38,635 nt of DNA from an uncultured Caryophanales bacterium (GTDB lineage: Bacteria > Bacillota_I > Bacilli_A > RFN20 > CAG-449): the NCBI GenBank assembly GCA_945873815.1, contig CAMCEE010000016.1, forward strand, positions 1 to 38,635. Direction: 5' to 3'. The translations under genes and the position numbers were made by a program. Shown one piece after another: positions 33,294 through 38,635 of the stretch. Within the stretch, counting starts at the first letter, position 1. Each line of letters starts with the position of its first letter. Under the pieces are notes generated by a model. That model had not been told where the DNA came from. It worked only from the letters and a program-made list of their open reading frames with translations, and did not search any database.

Positions 33294-35138
33294 CTTTCGA
33301 CTAAAATTTAAGAGTTTTAAATTTTAATATTATAAATAATATTAATTTTTCAAATAAACTCTTTTTTTATGTTATAATTCTAGCGTTATCTAATGTTATA
33401 CAAAAGAAGATGTTTTTATAGCTTACTTTCTTAAAGTTTCTCATTAAAAAAAAGGTGATTATTTACAAATCTATGATTCTTTTCATGATAAAGAAAAAAA
33501 GCATTCTGTTCATAAATCTTATAAGGCTTTAGGTTATCTTGATGATCTTATTGCTTCTGGCATTGATGATCCTATTTCTTTTTACAAAGCTGAAGTTGAT
33601 AAGTTGAACAAAAAGGCTAAAATAGAAAAAGAAGAACTCGCGATTAGAAAGATTGATGAATCCCCAGTTAAGAATTTAGGTTATTTTCTAATAAAAGGTA
33701 TTTTTAATAGATTAGGTGTTAAGTTCCATCTTGATTTACTAGATAAGATTGAAAAAGAAGCAATATCTACTTATGATTACTTACTAAATATGGTTTCCGC
33801 TAGAATCATTAATCCTTGTTCAAAGATTAAGACATATGAAGAAGTATTACCCACTTTATTTGAGCCATATAACATTTCTAAAGATCAAATGTATGGTAAA
33901 TTAGATTTTATTGGTGATAATTATTCTCGAATACTTGAAGTGTTTAATGAATTCTATAACAAAAAATACATTCGTAAAACTGGTAATGTATATTTTGACT
34001 GTACTAACTATTATTTTGAAATCGATTCTGAAGACGATTTCAGAAAAAAAGGTCCTTCAAAAGAAAATAGAAAAGATCCTATTGTCGGAATGGGTTTGTT
34101 GCTTGATGAAGATCAAATTCCTTTAACTATGAAACTATATCCTGGTAACGAATCTGAAAAACCAATTATTAGAGAGTGTATCAATGATATGAAAGAACGT
34201 TTTCATATGAATGGTAAAACCATTCAAGTCGCAGATAAAGGGTTGAATTGTTCTAAAAATATTTATGAAGCTTTAAAAAATGGAGATGGATATATATATT
34301 CTCAATCAGTTAAAAAGCTTGAAGAAAAAGAACAAAACTGGGTTTTATTAGATAATGATTACGTTGAAGTAAAAGATGATTTAGGCAACGTTGAATTTAA
34401 ATATAAGAAATGTATCGACGACTTCACATATAAACTTGATAATTCTAAATTCACAGTTAAACAAATTAGAGTCGCTTCTTTTAATCCATCTTTAGCTAGA
34501 AAACAAAAAGCCGAAATACTTAAACAAGTTGATAAAATCAAATCTCTTTCTACTTCTCAAGCTAAAAGAAAAGAATATGGTGATGCTTCAAAATATGTTA
34601 CTTTTACTCCTATTGATTCTAAAGGTGAAGTTGATGATGAAACAATTGTTATTGCTTCTTTAAATAACGAAAAAATCAATAAAGATCTAGCTTTATGTGG
34701 ATATAACTTAATTATCTCTTCTGAAATAAAAATGCAACCAATTGAAATTTATCATATCTACCATCGCTTATGGAGAATTGAAGAAACTTTTAGAATTCTA
34801 AAATCAGAACTAGATGCTAGACCAGTTTATTGTCATAAGCAAAACACTATTTATGGTCATTTCTTGATTTGCTACTTATCTGTTTTCCTATTAAGGATAC
34901 TTCAAATAAAGAAATTTAAAGATAAAATACATACAAATAATATCATTAATTTTATTAGATCATTCATTGTCTTAAAAGAAAAAGATAGAATCATTAATCT
35001 CTCTTCTAAAGATAATATTCTGCCTCTTTCTAATGTTCTAAATTTGAATATCGATAACTATGTTTTTAAACCAAATGATGTCGAAAAATTACTTAATTTA
35101 AAGGTTTAACACTAGATTTTTCTTTGATTTGTCGAAAG
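33294..35138 (+). mobile_element. IS1634-like (IS4-superfamily) insertion sequence
   Basis: The element carries one DDE transposase gene. Likely terminal inverted repeats begin CTTTCGACTAA (33294) on the left and CTTTCGACAAA on the right (reverse complement, ending 35138), so the length is about 1.85 kb, normal for this family. No target duplication is obvious. The right end abuts the 3' end of an older IS3-family remnant, so this is a nested insertion in a damaged polysaccharide locus. Confidence 0.7.
33604..35109 (+). CDS. IS1634-type DDE transposase, 5' end damaged
   Basis: A transposase of the IS4 superfamily, IS1634 group. DDE residues are in FDCTNYYFE, VADKGLN and the YREK-like YHRLWRIEETFRILK. 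The frame is open from 33448, giving GDYLQIYDS and LGYLDDL that belong to the family's N terminus, but no start codon exists before the TTG at 33604. Further upstream a TAA (33445-33447) lies just before an A8 run, and a candidate ATG at 33410 is in another frame and soon hits TAG. Hence the N-terminal 60-70 residues are probably cut off or need a frameshift. The catalytic domain (501 codons from 33604) is intact. Confidence 0.85.
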   Translation: MNKKAKIEKEELAIRKIDESPVKNLGYFLIKGIFNRLGVKFHLDLLDKIEKEAISTYDYLLNMVSARIINPCSKIKTYEEVLPTLFEPYNISKDQMYGKLDFIGDNYSRILEVFNEFYNKKYIRKTGNVYFDCTNYYFEIDSEDDFRKKGPSKENRKDPIVGMGLLLDEDQIPLTMKLYPGNESEKPIIRECINDMKERFHMNGKTIQVADKGLNCSKNIYEALKNGDGYIYSQSVKKLEEKEQNWVLLDNDYVEVKDDLGNVEFKYKKCIDDFTYKLDNSKFTVKQIRVASFNPSLARKQKAEILKQVDKIKSLSTSQAKRKEYGDASKYVTFTPIDSKGEVDDETIVIASLNNEKINKDLALCGYNLIISSEIKMQPIEIYHIYHRLWRIEETFRILKSELDARPVYCHKQNTIYGHFLICYLSVFLLRILQIKKFKDKIHTNNIINFIRSFIVLKEKDRIINLSSKDNILPLSNVLNLNIDNYVFKPNDVEKLLNLKV

Positions 35139-35147
35139 TCAGGTATT

Positions 35148-35640
35148 CTAAATAATAGTTTTACTCAATCTATATTTTATTCTTTTAAATTTAAACCAAT
35201 TTAAATATTTATCCAGTTCAATAATAAAATCATCATATTTGCATTTTGACCAATCTCTTGAATAGAAGAATTCATTTTTTATTGTACCAAAGAATCATTC
35301 ACCCATTAAATTATCAAGGGAACACCCTTTTTACTCATTGATCTAATGTATTTATATTCATCCATTCTATCAATCCATGCAGGAGCTCTATAATGGGATT
35401 CCCTATCACTATGAATAATTATCTTTTCATATCAAATTATTTAATGGGCTCTAACATTATGTTAGTAAGTATGGTATTTGGAGATTTACCCTAATGTCCA
35501 TGTAATAGGTAATCCATCATAACAGTCGATAAGATGTGATAGATATACTTTGCCATTACACATAGGGAATTCTGATATATCAGTTAAGGCTTTTTATAAA
35601 TTTTTGTAGACAAAGGAATAAATTTACGTATCACTTTATC
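35148..35640 (-). pseudogene. IS3-family transposase (OrfB) remnant
   Basis: On the - strand a broken frame reads KALTDISEFPMCNGKVYLSH, then LIDCYDGLPITW, later IIIHSDRESHYRAPAWI, then DRMDEYKYIRSMSKKG, FFGTIKNEFFYS and FIIELDKYLNW. This is the rve/DDE core of an IS150-like IS3 transposase, broken by several stops and frameshifts. It joins the truncated GT2 gene directly, so an IS3 copy interrupted that gene before it decayed. Its right end, in the reading sense, is close to the newer IS. Confidence 0.8.
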
Positions 35641-36039
35641 TTAAGTAAAAAAGCAATTAGAAGCAAATAAGTCAGGATTCAAAGGAAAAGATGGTTTATA
35701 AATATTTAAGACATTATCACCACAAAAATAATCACCAGGAGAAATTGTTTTAATATATTTTCCATTTGAATTCAAAATACCACTTAAACAGTTTTTTACA
35801 GTTCCTTCATTTCGTTCATTAAAACATTATCTGAAAGTAATGTTATGTATATTAACAATTTCTATATATTCTTTTAATTCATCAAATATTTATTTGTTGA
35901 TCCATCATCACATATAATTGCTTCATAATTCAAAATATTTTGTATTATAATTGAATAAATTGTCTTTTTTTAGTTTTAGCAAATTTGGATTATAACATAA
36001 AACAAATATGCTATATTCAATATTGTTAATATCAAGCAT
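35641..36039 (-). pseudogene. Truncated, frameshifted GT2 glycosyltransferase
   Basis: From the ATG at 36039 the - strand reads YSIFVLCYNPNLLKLKK, then after a one-base shift IYSIIIQNILNYEAIICDDG, and, after further breaks, NEGTVKNCLSGILNSNGKYI followed by KTISPGDYFC. It ends in a stop next to the IS3 remnant. This is the N-terminal half of a family 2 glycosyltransferase (DDGS nucleotide motif, then the acceptor region). The 3' half is gone. It lies 24 nt after the preceding GT2 gene, so it was once part of the same operon. Confidence 0.75.
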
Positions 36040-36063
36040 ATTCTCATATTTCCTTCACAATTT

Positions 36064-36783
36064 TTAAATTTTTAATAATCTTTTTAGAAGTAACTTTGTT
36101 TTACGATAAAAACAATAAAATGGTAATAAACAATTGTTTTTAAAATAACCGCAGCATGTTCTAATTAATTTAATATCTTTATTTTGTTTTGCATATAACA
36201 ACAATGTATCAAAATAACTAAAATTAAGTGACTTGGCGTCAGAAGCATGGTACAGAGGAATTGGAAATAATAAAACTTTATCTCCATTTTTATGACAACG
36301 ATACGAATACTCTACGCCATAAAAATGCCATGTATTTCCATAATTATTGAATCCAACAAAAGTATCTTTTTTAACAATCAAAAGAACTTCGTCAAGTGCA
36401 AAACATTCGCAAACACAATTCAGTTTTTCTCCTGCCTGTCTTCTGTCAATTCCCATCAAAACAGATGAAAAAACACTAAATTTATCGGTCCCTGTTGCAC
36501 CAGCAACACCAGCAATACCAAAATCATTTTCGTGACAATATCTAATTAACAAATCAACAAAATCATTACCAATCAATTCTACATCTTGATGAACGAAAGC
36601 AACATACTCCCCTTTTGCCTTTGAAAATCCATAGTTTAGTGTTTCAGAAGCACTAGTAAAATTTTCTTTTTGAGCATCAACAATAATCAGTTCATAGTTT
36701 TGATTGTTTTGAGCCTTCAATGACTTAATTAACATATTATTGCATACTTCTCTATTATTGCATGCACATACAAAAGTAATCAT
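36064..36783 (-). CDS. GT2-family glycosyltransferase
   Basis: A 239-residue glycosyltransferase-like protein: ITFVCACNNREV start, LIIVDAQ, then EYVAFVHQDVELIG, where HQDVE takes the place of the DxD metal motif, and WHFYGVEYSYRC near residue 175. The type (GT2 with HQD) occurs in capsule loci. I use the ATG at 36783 because GGAGG lies 5 nt before it; an ATG four codons upstream would overlap this site. It follows the epimerase-RmlD fusion by 37 nt. The sugar is unknown. The C terminus is Lys-rich and may contact the membrane. Confidence 0.8.
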   Translation of the reverse strand: MITFVCACNNREVCNNMLIKSLKAQNNQNYELIIVDAQKENFTSASETLNYGFSKAKGEYVAFVHQDVELIGNDFVDLLIRYCHENDFGIAGVAGATGTDKFSVFSSVLMGIDRRQAGEKLNCVCECFALDEVLLIVKKDTFVGFNNYGNTWHFYGVEYSYRCHKNGDKVLLFPIPLYHASDAKSLNFSYFDTLLLYAKQNKDIKLIRTCCGYFKNNCLLPFYCFYRKTKLLLKRLLKI

Positions 36784-36820
36784 AAAATCCTCCATTACAA
36801 AAAAATAAAAAATAAGTATA

Positions 36821-38509
36821 CTATTTCATTTCATCAAGGTATCTTTTTAAAGCATCTTCCCATTTAGGCAATCTATTGAAACCTGCTTCGTCTAGTGAAG
36901 ATTTAGATAGTCTAGAATTAAGAGGCCTTTTTGCTTGTTGTGGAAACATATTTAGATATTCATTAGTTGAAATCGGTATAACTTTAACATTTTTCTTAGA
37001 TAATTCAAATATTTTTTTTGCAAAATCTGCCCATGATAAAAATCCTTCATTTGTAGCGTGATAGATTCCATATTTATCAGTTTCAATCATATCACAAAGC
37101 AATTTTGCTAAATCACGTGTATAAGTTACGCTTCCTATTTGATCAGAAACAACTTTAACCTCGTTTTTTCCTTCGTCAGCAATTTTAAGCATTGTTTTAA
37201 CGAAATTATTTCCATTTTTACCAAATGCCCATGAAATTCTCACAATAAAATATTTATTGTGGCTAGAAACAATATAATCTTCACCAAGAGATTTTGTCCT
37301 ACCATATACAGACAAGCCACACTTAGAATCATCTATTTCAAACGGAGTATTCCCAAGACCATCAAAAACATAATCTGTAGAAATGTATATCATCTTTGCA
37401 CCTAATACGTTGCAAGCTTCAGCAATAAACTTAGGAGCCAATGAATTAATCTGATATACTTTTTCCTCATTTTCTTCTGCAATATCAACCGAAGTCCATG
37501 CAGCATTATGAATAACAATATCTGGTTTATAATTAAACAAAAAAGCTTTTGTATCGCTTTCGTTAGTTAAATCTAGATCTTCAATATCTATTCCTCTAAC
37601 ATTTATATATTCACGATTACTAAGTTCTCTCATGCAATCAAATCCAAGTTGGCCTTTACATCCCGTTACAAGAATTCTTTTTGATTTTAAAACAATATTC
37701 CTTATTTTCGAATTATCACCATATATACATGGCGAATCATATGGTCTATCTGGATAGACACCATACTTTAATTCAATTGGTAATTTATTATACGAAATAT
37801 ACCATTCAACTTGTTCTGCTAATGACACTGCTTTACCTGAGCAAACATTAATTATTCCCAACACTTTATCTTGCATTACACACATTGAAATTTGCTTTGC
37901 CAAATCATCTATATGAATAAAATCATATTTATTCTTACCAGTAGTGAAAGGAAATGTCTTCTCTCCTCGCTCAACTGCTTGCCTAATCTTACAGAAAATA
38001 GAATTTCCAAACGTATCATCACCAAAAATATAATATGCTCTTAGCCATTGAAATTTACATCCTTTTTGTAAAGAATATAATTCAATAGATTTTCTTAATG
38101 CATTTTTAGCAATTCCATATTGTGATAGTGGATTGCAAGGAGTATTTTCGTCGATTACGCCTTCCCAATACCCAATTTCATGCATTGTGCCCATAACAGC
38201 TATTTGATTGATGCCTTCATCAATGAGTTTTGTTAAAAAACGATAATGATTTGATAAGTCAAGCATGTGTTTATTTGAATTATGAACAAATCCATTTCTC
38301 CAAGCTAAATGTAAGCATACATCCGGATTCTTAAAAAAAGATTTCCATTCTTCTCTTTCTTCAAAAATATTAGCTTCAATAAAGCAAGCTCTTTTGTCAA
38401 TATTTGTGCAACTTAAATCAGTAGCAATAACTTCTACCCCAAAATCACAAAGTTTTTTTACTACTTTAGATCCTATGTATCCATTAGCACCTGTCACTAA
38501 TATTTTCAT
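36821..38509 (-). CDS. Fused NAD-dependent epimerase/dehydratase and dTDP-4-dehydrorhamnose reductase
   Basis: A 562-residue two-domain protein. The first domain (about 1-275) is an extended SDR epimerase/dehydratase with the NAD motif GANGYIG (7-13) and the YxxxK pair Y131/K135. The second (about 278-562) is RmlD-like, with GCKGQLG (283-289), STDYVFDG (377-384) and Y402/K406; RmlD makes dTDP-L-rhamnose with NAD(P)H. The upstream rfbC end and the overlap of signals (stop TAA 1 nt before this ATG) show a dTDP-rhamnose operon. What the first domain does, perhaps another nucleotide-sugar step, is unknown. Such fusions occur in some Firmicutes, but separate genes are usual. Confidence 0.85.
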   Translation of the reverse strand: MKILVTGANGYIGSKVVKKLCDFGVEVIATDLSCTNIDKRACFIEANIFEEREEWKSFFKNPDVCLHLAWRNGFVHNSNKHMLDLSNHYRFLTKLIDEGINQIAVMGTMHEIGYWEGVIDENTPCNPLSQYGIAKNALRKSIELYSLQKGCKFQWLRAYYIFGDDTFGNSIFCKIRQAVERGEKTFPFTTGKNKYDFIHIDDLAKQISMCVMQDKVLGIINVCSGKAVSLAEQVEWYISYNKLPIELKYGVYPDRPYDSPCIYGDNSKIRNIVLKSKRILVTGCKGQLGFDCMRELSNREYINVRGIDIEDLDLTNESDTKAFLFNYKPDIVIHNAAWTSVDIAEENEEKVYQINSLAPKFIAEACNVLGAKMIYISTDYVFDGLGNTPFEIDDSKCGLSVYGRTKSLGEDYIVSSHNKYFIVRISWAFGKNGNNFVKTMLKIADEGKNEVKVVSDQIGSVTYTRDLAKLLCDMIETDKYGIYHATNEGFLSWADFAKKIFELSKKNVKVIPISTNEYLNMFPQQAKRPLNSRLSKSSLDEAGFNRLPKWEDALKRYLDEMK

Positions 38510-38510
38510 A

Positions 38511-38635
38511 TTAAAATCTCTCCTTCAATTCCTTAATACTAGAATGTAATTTGTCCTTTTCGGATAACAAAATCTCTCCTTCATATGGCCATTCTATACC
38601 AATATTAGGATCATTCCACATTAATCCACCTTCAT
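38511..38635 (-). CDS. rfbC: dTDP-4-dehydrorhamnose 3,5-epimerase, C-terminal end (partial)
   Basis: Only the last 41 or so codons are inside the window. They read EGGLMWNDPNIGIEWPYEGE and then ILLSEKDK, the typical end of RmlC (WNDP, IEWP, LSEKD). RmlC makes the 3,5-epimer that RmlD reduces. The stop TAA is one base before the ATG of the fused gene, and AAGGAG near its end serves as the fused gene's ribosome site. Confidence 0.85.
   Translation of the reverse strand, partial: EGGLMWNDPNIGIEWPYEGEILLSEKDKLHSSIKELKERF

Overview
The window looks like chromosomal DNA from a low-GC, AT-rich, Gram-positive-type anaerobe, most likely an uncultured gut member of the Bacilli/Erysipelotrichia-Mollicutes neighbourhood. 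This placement is inference. It rests on the strong AT bias, AGGAGG-type ribosome sites, TTGACA/TATAAT promoters, CcpA/HPr-type and CsoR-type regulation, lipoproteins with a standard lipobox, pyruvate:ferredoxin oxidoreductase, and a cell-wall gene (murA) that excludes a true wall-less mycoplasma. TGG encodes Trp and the standard code keeps every gene open. None of about 31 intact genes ends in TGA.

Left part (1-10.6 kb): an RNA methyltransferase and a membrane protein on the + strand. Then a tight - strand operon hypB - large FAD/Fe-S oxidoreductase - hypA with no hydrogenase structural gene in view. Next come a UDP-glucose dehydrogenase-like gene that has lost its catalytic Cys and sits behind a consensus cre site, an alpha/beta hydrolase, a small unknown, a HAD phosphatase and a cyclodeaminase-family protein.

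Middle (10.6-21.5 kb): a scar containing an N-terminal YhcG/DUF1016 fragment and an RHS-toxin C-terminal fragment, followed by an AAA/DUF4143 ATPase whose promoter region carries three 33-bp-spaced repeats. Then a small membrane protein, a murA/lipoprotein/helical-protein operon, a GtrB-like glycosyltransferase, and a copper operon (csoR-copA). The copA 3' end appears to encode a separate CopZ chaperone from an internal start. A membrane-tethered XRE regulator with palindromic upstream sites and a coding 9-bp microsatellite closes this part.

Right part (21.6-38.6 kb): nifJ, galU, an HPr-like protein with Thr in place of His15 but with Ser46 kept (Crh-like), alanine racemase (possibly leaderless), and a lamin-tail lipoprotein. 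A surface-polysaccharide locus read on the - strand follows: rfbC (partial), a fused epimerase-RmlD, a GT2 enzyme, a broken GT2, a broken IS3-family transposase, an IS1634-like element nested at the edge of that IS3 remnant, a DUF4422 transferase, a Wzx flippase and a Wzz-like protein. GalU, the Ugd-like protein and the dTDP-rhamnose genes would supply nucleotide sugars for this locus, which shows active decay by insertion.

The strongest items for follow-up are the internal copZ start, the Cys-less Ugd with a cre site, the His-less HPr, the 33-bp repeats, and the hypAB-oxidoreductase operon.
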